DNA from: Dysidea avara
Taxonomy: Eukaryota > Porifera > Demospongiae > Dictyoceratida > Dysideidae
Assembly (NCBI RefSeq): GCF_963678975.1
Contig: NC_089279.1
Location: 33,857,297 to 33,921,296 of the forward strand
Direction: 5' to 3'
DNA: 64,000 bases
Translations under genes and position numbers: made by a program
Shown: piece after piece, positions 49,432-60,369 of the stretch
How the letters are laid out: every line of letters begins with the position of its first letter
Numbering within the stretch: position 1 is the stretch's first letter
Notes under the pieces: model-generated
The model's input: only the letters and a program-made list of their open reading frames with translations
Databases searched by the model: none
Told to the model about the DNA's origin: nothing

Positions 49432-50270
49432 CAGGGGAAGATTTAGGGAGGGGGCTAAGGGGCTGTAGCTCCCCCTTCCTTTCTAAGTTAGTAATTGGCC
49501 AATAAAACCCTAAATCTTCTATGTGTATCAAAAGCAGACTTATTTCAGAAACTATGCATCACTACCAACACAAATATTGTCTATGTAACTATACTTATTG
49601 TTCAACTCTGTTCCAGGAGAGTATAGCTTCCTTTTCCTCAAGAATTCTTCCAAAAACAGGTTTTGATTATGGGTTGCATCTCCGGTTACAAAAGTTTTAA
49701 TTGTGGGTTTTGTTTTATTCAGATAATAAGCAGGGTTTTCCACTATGGCTATAAGAGGTGATTAGTGTGATTTTTATATTTAAGAAGTGCTAGTTGGTTT
49801 AATTGGTTTAGAGTTATCAGCTTCATATGTAGCTGACAACTCAGCCATTTAGCAAACTGTAGTCTTTGGAAATTTACAGTCTATAAGGCAGTTATAGCAT
49901 ATTCACCCACTTTTTTCTGTACCTTCTGATATGACCCCATGCTGTGGGTTATGGTGCTGGCATTTGTAGCTAGCCATAGATCAGTCTTCATAACCCGGCA
50001 GATCTAGAAATAAGTTGACTATCACAACAGCAAATTCAGAAAGCAAATATAGTTGTACTTTGCTAAGGATTGCCAGTGGACTAACTAATAGCTACTAGTA
50101 TACCCTGCTTTGTGCTTCACTGAATTCTTCTGCTTTTCAGTACACTTTATTTGGTGGTAAAACTGACAAAGTGTCACTAGGCTAAGGAGCATGCATACTA
50201 ATAATTGTGATCTCATTTATGTTCAACACCACTACTACTTAGCTATAGCTACATGTTTCTGCCTCACAGA
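49432..50270. repeat. Dispersed block, copy 1 (inverted copy at 61640-62840)
   Basis: The two blocks match in opposite orientation along their whole length, including 'gaccccatgctgtgggttat' and the exon-like ORF. The left edge reads CAGGGGAAGATTTAGGG, resembling hAT-like CAGGGGCGGAT termini, so the block may itself be a transposon. Confidence 0.75.
49552..49751 (-). CDS. Exon-like ORF with NPAY motif (receptor-tail-like, uncertain)
   Basis: On the minus strand an acceptor-like CACCTCTTATAG is followed by an open frame reading IVENPAYYLNKTKPTIKTF and ending, after LYSPGTELNNKYSYIDNI, at a stop at 49552. NPAY fits the NPxY type of phosphotyrosine or endocytic signal, and YSYIDNI is another tyrosine-rich stretch, as in cytoplasmic receptor tails. 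The copy at 62500-62690 is frameshifted. No upstream exon is identified. It could be a host exon captured by a mobile block, or the last exon of a lost gene. Confidence 0.35.
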
Positions 50271-50459
50271 ATGACAAGGATTTAGCTGATTAGAGTATGG
50301 CTAAGAGGAGCTGTTCCATTATGGTATATAGCTAGCTATATATATCTAAATGCTTGGTAGCTACAAATGAAAAGATTATCATGTATGCATGATAGCTACT
50401 CAATGCATATTGTAATCAGTCTTCATTTAATGGAAATGTAATGAAATAAACTGAAATTC

Positions 50460-52640
50460 CATTATTTTCATGCTAAAAGCACTCTCAGATTCACCTTTAG
50501 AGGACCTAATTTTCAAAAATTTCCTTGGGGGCCATGCTCCCAGACCCCTTACATTGGCATGCTTTGCATGATAGTGTGCTTTGCACACTAATGTAGTCAT
50601 TACTTCGAATAGCTAATTTGATCATGGATGATACTACATGAATCTTACCACTAGGGCCTTTTGAAAACACTTGGTATCTTCTAATGTCTGGCTTGGTATC
50701 ACTTGGTATCAGATTCACTTGGTATCTTCTACATCCAGCTTAGTTCCTCCTTTCAAAAAATCCTAGATCTGCCCCTGGTTTATATGAGTATGATTCACTG
50801 CATAAAGATGACTGCTCTATTAGAGTATTATGATCTTTTTAAAAATTTTCAAGAGGGCTAGTTGTCCCATGTGGATAATTTCCTAAGAGATTAGTATTTT
50901 ATGCTATGTACTATAAATTTTGGTGCTGTAGTGCATGCTGTCACTCACGTCAGTGTGTTAGGTTCCTACTGAAACTTTAGGAATCTAAATTTCAAAGGGG
51001 GACATCCTGAACCTCCTCCTACACCCCTGTTGATAAGGTTTAAATGTTGGTGAATATATAGATTTATAACTTTGTTAGGTAACTTGTAATGTGATTTATT
51101 ATACAAGTAATAACAAAAGTATGTATATATGAGATGTTAGGTTACCATATAGAATTAGTTAGATATTGATCATGATTGTCTTATTACCTATCCACCAATG
51201 ATGGAAACATTTTGGGTCAATCTGAAGACACTTTTGGGCTTGGTTTTACCCAACCAAAACTGTCATGTTGTTGTGAGAAAAAATCGTGGCAGGTTTGTGG
51301 GTTATATTATATCATGGATTGCCCCCACACCTTCAATGTCCCTACTATACAGTACTATCATACTGTATGATATGGAGCACATGTGTCATATAACCAGTGG
51401 CTTCATTGTGCACTATTATGTGTAATAATTTATCATACAGTACGATAGGCATAACAAAGATTTGGGCGTGGCATATGAAAAACATCACCCAAAAACCAAC
51501 CTCACTTTTCCCTGATGACAATGAGGCAATATTGGTTAGGTAAAACTAAGCCTAAACAAGCCTTCAGATCAACCCAAAATGCTTTCAACAAGTTGCTAAT
51601 TAAACAGAATTTTCTACTGACTGAATGGCTGAGTAACTGATGCCTTCAAACAAGTGTAACTTGATAACGGCTAAGGCTACTTGATTTTTTCACTGTTCAA
51701 TGTTGCTTCAGCTGGACAGGTACCTTTTGGTATAACACAGTATGCACAATGCATTCTTCATGGAATTACCAGGAGCGGATCCAGACTTTTGGAGAGGGGG
51801 TTAAAATGAAATCACACTACAGGGAAGGCACACCTTAGTGTGCATGCAAAATATGCCAACCAAGGGGGTCTGGGGATGTTCCCTTCCAGAAATTTTGAAA
51901 ATTAGATGCTCTGAGATGGAATCTGAGAGTGAGTTCAGCATGGGTCCATCTCAAGTTTTATATTAGATGTGACTGCTTTATTAGGGTATCTCGACCTTCA
52001 TACCTCGAGTTTGAAGTTTATATAGTGTACATTATTTTATTGATGGGCCAGGGTTTCCAACTACCTACCTGCTGAACATTTTAAACATAGCCTCTACAAC
52101 AGCTCTGCACAGTACACACCTATGTGCACTTAAATACATTGGTGTAGTTGCTAGAGAGGATCTTAGAATGCACTCAATGCAACTCGCGCTCCCTTAAAAA
52201 TTTGAAAAACTCTGAATATTGAAAGGTATATACATTTAACAGATTTTGGTGCATACAGCTATAATAGCTATTTAGACAACAATCAAAAGGAAAGTTACTG
52301 TTTGTGTTAAAGAAATTTTATTTGATGATACAATGCCACTCATATACGCACAGCTAGCTGTGTACTTTTATACAACACTCAAATATATTTAATTGTGGGT
52401 TTTACTTAGAATGTAGACTGGCTGTTGGGAGTCTTGGGAGTACAGCATTACATGATAGAGACTGGTGGTAGCTATTTGCAGCTAAAGTCACAAACAGAAA
52501 GATTAAAACTTCACTGGATGAGATTTTCATGACATACCCCGTATACATAGAGCACAATTGACATGTACGTATACTAAAAATTTTTTGAGGGGGTCAAGAG
52601 CCCCCTTGACCCACCCCTAAATCTGCAACTGACTTACCAG
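50460..52640. mobile_element. Cluster of decayed CAGGGG(C)GGATC-type element pieces
   Basis: Termini or near-termini are seen at 50751-50778 (AGATCTGCCCCTGG), 51768-51790 (AGGAGCGGATCCAGACTTTT) and 52560-52625 (G-tract, C-tract and ATCTGCAACTGAC). The internal words 'gctcccagacccc' near 50540 and 'ggggtctggggatg' near 51865 are inverted relatives. This fits repeated insertion of a hAT-like non-autonomous family. Exact element limits were not resolved. Confidence 0.45.
51196..51605. mobile_element. Inverted-repeat element with ~75-bp arms
   Basis: The left arm, with ACATTTTGGGTCAATCTGAAG, and the right arm ending CTTCAGATCAACCCAAAATG are inverted copies enclosing about 250 bp. The small frames at 51176-51425 are products of the element. 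Confidence 0.75.
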
Positions 52641-52982
52641 TGTCCTCCTTTGTGTTCTTCATCTTTGCTGACAGTAAAAAGTGTCAATTTGGCAGTAGCA
52701 CGAGATGGCTTCCCTTCATAACAGATATCATCCATATTTTTCATAGTGGCTACTTTGGTTGCAGCGGTGCTTTTCAAACAGTTCTTGATTCGTAATGCTG
52801 TGTAACAGGTTGAACATAGCTGACAATGAAGCATAATGGATGCTTCAATTTTTTCATACAATAATGGATAGCTGGGTCACACGGTGCACTTCTTTCTTTT
52901 GATGCAGTATGCGTGGGTTCACCAGTCTTAATAATTTTATTTTACAAAAAAAGTTAACAAAACAAGTGCACAAAAATTTAGA

Positions 52983-54641
52983 ATTTTCAACTAGAATAGG
53001 GACCATATAAGCACATTGATAAAAAGTACTGAAAGAAGCTGGAGTAGTACATGATAGTAAATCACAGTAAAACAATAAGAAGTGTTATATCCCTACTGTG
53101 GTACAATGGAAATGCACGGTATAATAGGGATCCACACAAAAACAGCCAAACTATGAAAAAATGGTGTGGCCTTAACAATCCTGGATGAAAAAGTAGTGAA
53201 ATCAAAGGTGGCAACCAAGAAATGGCTGCAATGACGTTAATGCTAATAAATTTTAACAATGCGCACCACCATTATTAAAATTTTTCAGCATTAACATCAT
53301 TGCAGCCATTTCTTGGCCGCCACCTTTGACTTCACAACTTTTTTCATCCAGGCTTTTTAAGGCCACACCATTTTTTCACAGCTTGGCTGTTTTTGTATGG
53401 ATTTCACTTCTTTTTGTACTTTATAACCAGCCTATGGCTGACTTTGAGGTTTCACATTTCTTCTTTTCTATGCAGACACAATGATGATTATTGAAGACAG
53501 ACTTATAAATGTATTTCATTGCATATTTTAATTCAATATTTGATAATATTATTGTAATACTCTAATAGAGTGTACATTTTTTGAGGACTTCTAATAGAAC
53601 ATACATAGAATGTTCTAGAACAATCTAGTACTTCTATTGGTAGATCTATGACATTACAAACATTTGATAATAGTCAATAAAAAAGAAAAAGAAAGTCAAA
53701 CTGTGGACAGAGAAGCAAACTCTGCCCAATCCTGGGTTGATGGAATCGTTTGCAGATTATAAAGCAGAAATTAAGTGAGGTGATCAATCAGGGTAGCAGT
53801 GGTTAAGGATGTAGGTGTTAGGTATGGAGATCCCTGGTCTGAACTCTGGTAAAGTTTTTTTCTGACATTTTTTGTACACCTTTTTTACCCATGGTGACTG
53901 CTCTATTAGAGTATCTCAATTCTGTGATTTTAAATTTGTTTGGTTTTTGCTTTATAACTTTTTGGTTTTCACATTGTAACTTTGCCATTGTAACTCTATT
54001 GCTATTCAAACTATCAAAAGGTACTGCTACGATGATCAGCCTATCTGCATACCAATTTTCAAGTTATTCCTATACTCAGTTTACCCTGTAGCCGTGACAG
54101 AAGTTTGATCTTTTTTATGTGAATAAATGCTCATAACTCCTTGGATATTCCTCAGATTCACAGCAAACGTGGTACGTGGATCCACCATTACAAGCTCTTC
54201 ATTTGTGCCAAAGATCAAGGCAATCAAGTTACATTTTTGCATTTTATATCAACTTTTGCAAAGTGTATGAAAAGAAATCAAAGCCCCCATAAAAAACAAA
54301 GAAATTAAAACGAAACTGTGAACACCCATACCTCGCAAATGGCTGTTGCGAATTTAATTTAATTTGCTGTGTGACATACCCTACCTGGCGTACAGCTATA
54401 ATGCAAAAATGGTGTGTTTTGGAGAAGGGACCATGGAGCTATGCATGCATAAAAAAGCTGTTTTCTTTTTCCCTGTCAATATACTCACAGTGTGGTGCAC
54501 CGGCTTTCTTGGCCGCACGACACACTACTGTGTGTCTTGATATAACACTTCTTATTGTTATACTGTGATTTCAATATCAGTCACTACTCCAGCTTGTTTC
54601 AGTACTTTGATGTGCTATGGTCCCTACTCTAGTTGAAAATT
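52983..54641. mobile_element. Composite inverted-repeat region enclosing fold-back FB-1 copy 2
   Basis: Outer arms of about 105 bp lie at 52983-53092 and 54539-54641 (for example AATAAGAAGTGTTATAT and ATATAACACTTCTTATT). Inside, 53129-53402 is a second FB-1 fold-back copy, related to 4093-4425. Between them lies AT-rich filler with the TACTCTAATAGAGCAGTCA word inverted at 53893. Non-coding. Confidence 0.65.
53129..53402. mobile_element. Fold-back element, family FB-1, copy 2
   Basis: Arms of about 130 bp at 53129-53260 and 53270-53402 carry the same ordered words as 4093-4425 (CAGCCAAACTATG, GGCAACCAAGAAATGGCTG), with clear divergence. Confidence 0.75.
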
Positions 54642-54699
54642 CTAAGATTTATTGTGTACTTGTATAGCTAAACAAATTCATGGGTTTCAGATTCCTGCC

Positions 54700-55800
54700 T
54701 TGTGAAACATGAGATAAATGAAGCTTCTCAATAAACTAACTTGGATGTCTCAACATGTATATTCCATATCTCAATTAGTGTAGTTTAGTTCTTATGTGAT
54801 CATTTGCCAATGCACTATCACACCTATGTATTACTAGGTATCTACATAAATAATCAGGAATGCAAGATTACATACAAAACTTCCACTGTTTATTTACACC
54901 TTATTTGTTATAGCTGTAGCATACCTATAACACTGCATACTCAAAGGACAAAGAACCCACTTTTTGATCCTATGGCATTATACTATAGGATCATGCAGTG
55001 TTCAATATTTAATAAGACTCCACAGTCTCGTTCATATAAACTTTGTGAATTTATTTGTCACATTGTTTAGTGTGTGTTATGAACTAAACTCATTTGACAT
55101 ACAAGTTGTATCTTATTACCGACTTTTGGTATGGTTTAACCATTGTTCCTCAGCTTTTGTGCCTCTTACAAAGAATAATGAATGCTCCAAGACTTATTTC
55201 GTGAACTTACCCGACTAGACAACTTACATGCTCCATGGCCACTCCTATCTGATGCACATGTGTCATCATATAATATAATTAAGGAGTGTACGTTAGTATA
55301 GTGACTGACAAGAAAATCAACTCCTCCATTGAATATTCTTTTGTGAAATTACTTTGCTACTTAGTAACTGAAATATGTACTCCTTACACCTGTAGCTAAT
55401 CCCTATATCAATGAAAAGTGATAACTGCACATAGTGAAAATAATAGTTTGTAATTTTATATGTCTGAACTATGAATACATATTGTGAAAAGCATTGCATT
55501 ATTTTGCAGTTCTTGTGGTTATACTAATTCCATCTCCAAATGCCAAAATGGTAAGGACAACTTCTTTATGTGCAGAAATACTTTTGCAACAAAAATGTGG
55601 CTTTCCTAAACCTCAAAAATATGCTTCAATCCATATGGTATTTGCATACTTATACAGTAGGCATTAACAATAATCAGTATACACTTTTGCAATGTATTAC
55701 TGGGTATGTCAAATAAGAAAGTATGTCTTCTGTCAGTGTTATCAAGAGTTAATAATAGTAGGGATTAACTTTTGGTGTATGATAACTGATTTTACTACAC
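54700..55800. other. Spacer upstream of gene E
   Basis: No coding signal beyond small unsupported frames. The dispersed motif block found upstream of the other ligand genes was not found here. Confidence 0.5.
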
Positions 55801-55900
55801 ATGTACAGGGAAAACGGCATTGTAAAACATCAGCTGACTAGCACTTTCTTCATCATTGTTTTGCAGATTTGGTTTTGCAAAGAAGAAAAGAGTTAGAAAG

Positions 55901-57333
55901 ATGATGAAGTTCTCAGTGTGTCTGATTGTACTACTACTCACTATCAGTCATTTTACAGTTCACCCATTTCCCATCAGACATATGGTAGAGGAGCAGCAAC
56001 TGGTGAAGGTGGCTAGAAGGGACTCAAGGAAAGTCAATCCAGGCTTGGAGCACACTGATGACAGCCTTAAAATGGATGAATTTGCTAATGAAATAGCTAA
56101 TGCATCTCTTCCCAGCTACTTAAAGAATCTGTACATCAACTTCACCTTTCCTGGTGGAAACACTCATCTTTTAGAAAATCATCACATTATTTCAGCAAAC
56201 ACAATACGATCATATGGGAACCAAGCAAAGAGTGAGTTAAGTATATAATTGATGCTGTACACAAATGCACAGGGCTAAACCATGGTTGCATCATTAATAC
56301 CGTATAGCCAGAAAGTTTGGTGGGAGAACACTTTGGCTAATTTCCTGCAATTGGATTTTGATGAGAAAAAGTTTGGCAAATGTGTTAGTATCTAATACAG
56401 ATATGTATGTACATTAGTTTGGTGAAACACCACTCACTTGCCAAATTCACCAAACTTCCCAACTATATAGTGTGCTTTGTAGCATAAAGTACTGTAAGTG
56501 AATAATCTAAATTCTTTTTTTCTACAGGTGTCAATCACAATTATTATAAATTTAACATTGACAAGGCCAGTATTGACAGAGAGGAAATAATTCATGCTGA
56601 ACTACGTCTACTACAGAAGATCTCAATGCCAGGAGACTACTATGAGGTCAATATTTATTACCTGCTCAATGACAGCAACATCGATTCACCTCTAAAGCTC
56701 GCCTTCAAACAAACTGACTCTAGTCCTGGATGGAAAACATTAGATGTCACTCCAATAGTTGAGAGCTGGAAACAAGGATGGGTTAACTATGGCTTGAAAG
56801 TTACGCTAACTAAAGGAGAACAGCAACTATCATGTGATGGTGTTTACTCTTCTGGGGAACAAGAAGATATACTGAACACTGAGCCTTTGTTAGTTGTGTT
56901 CACTCATGATAACACCAACAAATTCTTGAGTGAAGTAATGAAACACAAAAGGATATCAGGTATAAAGCACAAGAAAGAGAAACGTCAAACCACTACTCCA
57001 GTTCAGACTTCAAATGTGGCATGTCATCTTCAAAAGATGGAGGTGAATAAAAGTGCCATAGCTGCAGGAAATGTCCATATGATTTTCCCCAACTTTTTTG
57101 ATGTTGGAGTGTGTGGTGGTCACTGTCCAAGACTACCAGTAGAATCATTAACTGATTATGCAAGTATTCTTTCCCTCCACTACTACCAGACCAGAGGCCA
57201 TGCAGGGGCACCAAAGAGGTGTTGTGTACCAACTAATTTTAAAGTAATCACAATGGTGTTCCATGATGAATCGACTAATGAAACCATATACAAAAGAATT
57301 CCAGTTAAAGCTACCTTGTGTGGCTGCATCTGA
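55901..57333 (+). CDS. TGF-beta superfamily ligand E (divergent)
   Basis: Predicted 378-residue precursor. Exon 1 is 55901-56231 and exon 2 is 56528-57333, with a 296-bp phase-1 intron (GTGAGT ... CTACAG). MMKFSVCLIVLLLTISHF gives the signal peptide. This is the most divergent intact copy: the propeptide cysteine in SCGHYKF is replaced (VNHNYYKF) although the partner-like cysteine in QLSCDGVY remains. Cleavage is expected after KKEKR; the mature part is 264-378 with all seven knot cysteines. Finger 2 is distinct (MVFHDESTNETIYKRI, ending CGCI). There is no TATAAAA upstream; instead a pyrimidine-rich run ending TTTTGCAG at about 55859-55866 looks like a splice acceptor, so a non-coding first exon is likely. 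The intron is long because of a small inverted-repeat insertion. Confidence 0.92.
56300..56475. mobile_element. Small inverted-repeat insertion in the intron of gene E
   Basis: TATAGCCAGAAAGTTTGGTG near 56305 and its imperfect complement CACCAAACTTCCCAACTATA near 56448 bound about 165 bp. The introns of the other five genes (81-123 bp) lack it. Confidence 0.55.
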
Positions 57334-57589
57334 TGTCTTGCACAGAACTGCAATGAAACGTTACAGTTTCCAAGCCAAAATACTGTACAATAATTTGTTA
57401 AATACAACATTCTGAGAACTGCATGTGGCATGCATATTTCACTATAACACAAATGTGATGTAGTTGTGCTGTATATGTATAATCAGTGTAGTACTTACAT
57501 TTATTTGGTATTATATGTTTACAGACTTGCAGTTATAGTATGCTTTGTCTGACATGAATAACAAATGAGCTGTTTCAATTAACACCTCT

Positions 57590-57775
57590 GACTTCAACAT
57601 GTACCCTCCACACTTATCAGAGGGTGTCATCACAATTGGAAATTATGGACCCAATTTGGATATGTAGGTTGTTCGTGGAGTTGATCCTCCTTGGCTGATC
57701 ACTCCCATGATCTAATCTATAATGTGTACATATCTTAGTACCCCCAGTAACCCAATATGAGTGGTTCTTACATAG
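57590..57775 (-). repeat. Dispersed motif block upstream of gene F
   Basis: Read on the minus strand it follows the block order: TTGGGTTACTGGGGG, AAGGAGGATCAACTCC, CCAAATTGGG, GACACCCTCTGATAAG and GTGGAGGGTACATGTTG. This is one of at least a dozen copies (others near 6250, 7755, 8790, 12735, 13545, 15985, 23030, 25425, 30110, 35680, 61265 and 63415). Confidence 0.75.
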
Positions 57776-58850
57776 TTACACTTCTATATAGTCATTTGTG
57801 TAACTTGATAACTTTACAAGATCATGCCCTAGTAAAATGAGTTATATGCAGGTATTCAGTGGAAAAATTCAGTTGATATACTATTCATTGTGCAATATCA
57901 TTAAATTATTATATATGCATAAACTGTCTACCTTTAGAGAGGGTAGCATAACAGCAAGAGTTCATAATGTAGTAGTAAGAGCTTTTCTAATATTATGAAA
58001 TCTTTATAACAGTTATGTGTGCAGGTACAGTCTCTCATCATGTCAAGCACATGATAATAATTTATTATTATTCCAGTTGGGCATTGGTGGTGTTATATAT
58101 GATGGTTAGACCTTTACAAGAAGCAAATTGGTTGGTTATAACATTCAAATACAAATTGAATGGAGAGAGATTCCTAGAACTAAGCTGTGTGTGTGTGGGT
58201 ATCCCCTTATAAGCACTTGCCAACATCACAAATTGCTTGGGGATCAAGTCACTGCCTGATCTGGGATTTTTGCTGCATTCAACACAGTTTTAATATTGTT
58301 TTGATTCCCTGCTTTCAGCCTTCTTGTCCACAATTAGCCTTTTATTGTTTCTGGCACCCAGCATCCCTATAGTGGTATAGTAATTATTAATAGATATTCA
58401 GTATGGGATATACATAAATAACTAACGAACTACGTATATTAATGTGGAATGCAAGAAAAGCTTCAAGCGTAATTTGATCCACAGGTCCTGGATTCAAGCC
58501 AAGTGATACACTCATTGGTTAATTACTATCAGAGGGATAGATCGGCAATAAAAGGTACACGCACAAAGTCTAACATGTATGCATATTTATAGAGGCTAAC
58601 TGAAGTGTCATCACAAGTGAGAAAAAGTATTTGCATTGTATTATTAGTTCAAGAGAACTGTAGCTATATAACATGCCTAGTTACAAAAAGAAATACCTAT
58701 AACTATACTCTAAGAAAATTCCAGTGATTCTTGAATACATATATTGCAGGTACTCACATTATTATCCATATTCAGCTAGGGGGTAACCATCTACCCACAA
58801 TAGTAAGGATAAAATTACATGAGTTACCAGGTCATGTTACAGTCAAAGTA
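57776..58850. other. Spacer between genes E and F
   Basis: No gene recognised. Part of 58180-58380 weakly resembles 41330-41430 (dispersed repeat). Confidence 0.45.
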
Positions 58851-58851
58851 G

Positions 58852-58858
58852 TATAAAA
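58852..58858 (+). promoter_or_regulatory. TATA box of gene F
   Basis: TATAAAA lies 90 bp before the ATG at 58942. Confidence 0.65.
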
Positions 58859-58941
58859 AGAGCTGAGCTTGATAAGTTTTATCAATCATTTAGTTTTACA
58901 AAGAAGAAAAAGAAGGATTAAAATATTTATTAACAAAGAAG

Positions 58942-60182
58942 ATGACATTCTCAGTGTGTCTGATTGTACTACTACTCACTATCAGTCATTTTATAGTTCA
59001 CTCAGTTCCCATCAGACATATGGTAGAGGAGCAGCAACCAGTGAAGGTGACTAGACGAGAACTAAATAATATAGACTCAGAGAAAATTGCTGACAGTAAT
59101 AATGAGAATGAATTTGCTCATGAACTAGCTAATGCATCTCTACCCAGCTACCTGAAGGATTTGTATGTCAACTTTAGTTTTCCTAGTGGATCAGCCCATA
59201 CACTGAAAGATCAAAAGATGAATGCAGCAAACACAATAAGATCCTTTGAAAATCGAGCAGCTGGTAAGTTGACTGCATTTTAAGCTCAAACTTAAATGTA
59301 TGAAGAACTAATCATAATATAATTATATAATATTTGGAATATTACTTAATATAAGTATGTTGTTCTACAGATGCTAGCTGTGGACATTATAAATTTAACA
59401 TTGACAAGGCCAGTATTAATGGAGAGGAAATAATTCATGCTGAACTACGTCTACTACAGAACATCTCGATGCCAGGAGACTACTATGAGGTCAATATTTA
59501 TTACCTGCTCAATGGCAACAACATTGACTCACCTCTAAAGCTCACCTTCAAACACACTGACTCTAGTCCAGGATGGAAAACATTTGATGTCACTCCAATA
59601 GTTGAGAGTTGGAAACAAGGATGGGTTAACTATGGCTTGAAAGTTACACTGACTAAAGGAGAACAACAACTATCATGTGAAGGTGTTTACTCTTCTGGGG
59701 AACAAGAAGACATTCTGAACACTGAACCTTTGTTAGTTGTGTTCACTCATGACAGCACCAACAAATTCTTGAGTGAAGTATTAAAAGACAAAAAAATATC
59801 TGATATAAAGCACAAGAAAGTAAGACGTGAAAGTAACAGTACTAGTTCTATTCAGACGTCACATGTGTCATGTCATCTTCAAAAGATGGAGGTTAGCAAC
59901 ACTGCCATAAGCGCAGGCAAAGTCCATCTGATGATCCCCAAGTTGTTTGATGTTGGAGTGTGTGGGGGTCACTGTCCAAGACTACTAGTAGAATCATTAA
60001 CTGATTATGCAAGTATTCTTTCCCTCCACTACTACCAGACCAGAGGCCATGCAGGGGCACCAAAGAGATGTTGTGTACCAACTAATTTTGAGGAAATACC
60101 GATGGTGTTCTACGATGAGCTGACCCAGGAGAGCATCTTTAAAACTGTTCCTGTCAAAGCTACTTCATGTGGTTGTGTATAA
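58942..60182 (+). CDS. TGF-beta superfamily ligand F
   Basis: Predicted 377-residue precursor. Exon 1 is 58942-59263 and exon 2 is 59371-60182, with a 107-bp phase-1 intron (GTAAGT ... CTACAG). The start MTFSVCLIVLLLTISHF has T where the sister genes have K. The propeptide carries ANASLPSYLKD, SCGHYKF and FDVTPIVESW. The cleavage linker KKVRRESNST matches gene A, whereas exon 1 and the intron match gene B, so the gene looks like a mosaic. The mature part is about 261-377 with all seven knot cysteines. PRLLVES replaces the PRLPVES found in every other copy, and finger 2 is distinct (EEIPMVFYDELTQESIFK). Confidence 0.94.
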
Positions 60183-60357
60183 CGTCTAATATCAACAAAT
60201 CACTTTAAAGAGATAATGAATTTTTAACTTTTTATTAACATCTCTCTGTTGTAGTATTAAATTTTTACAAATGAAGTTTTAATCAGTTGCACTTAGCTAC
60301 TAAAGTATATGATTAATGTAAACAATGAGTTGTACATGTTGTTATAAACTACTTGTG

Positions 60358-60363
60358 AATAAA
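60358..60363 (+). terminator. Poly(A) signal of gene F
   Basis: AATAAA lies about 175 bp past the stop codon, within AT-rich sequence. Confidence 0.5.
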
Positions 60364-60369
60364 GTAATT

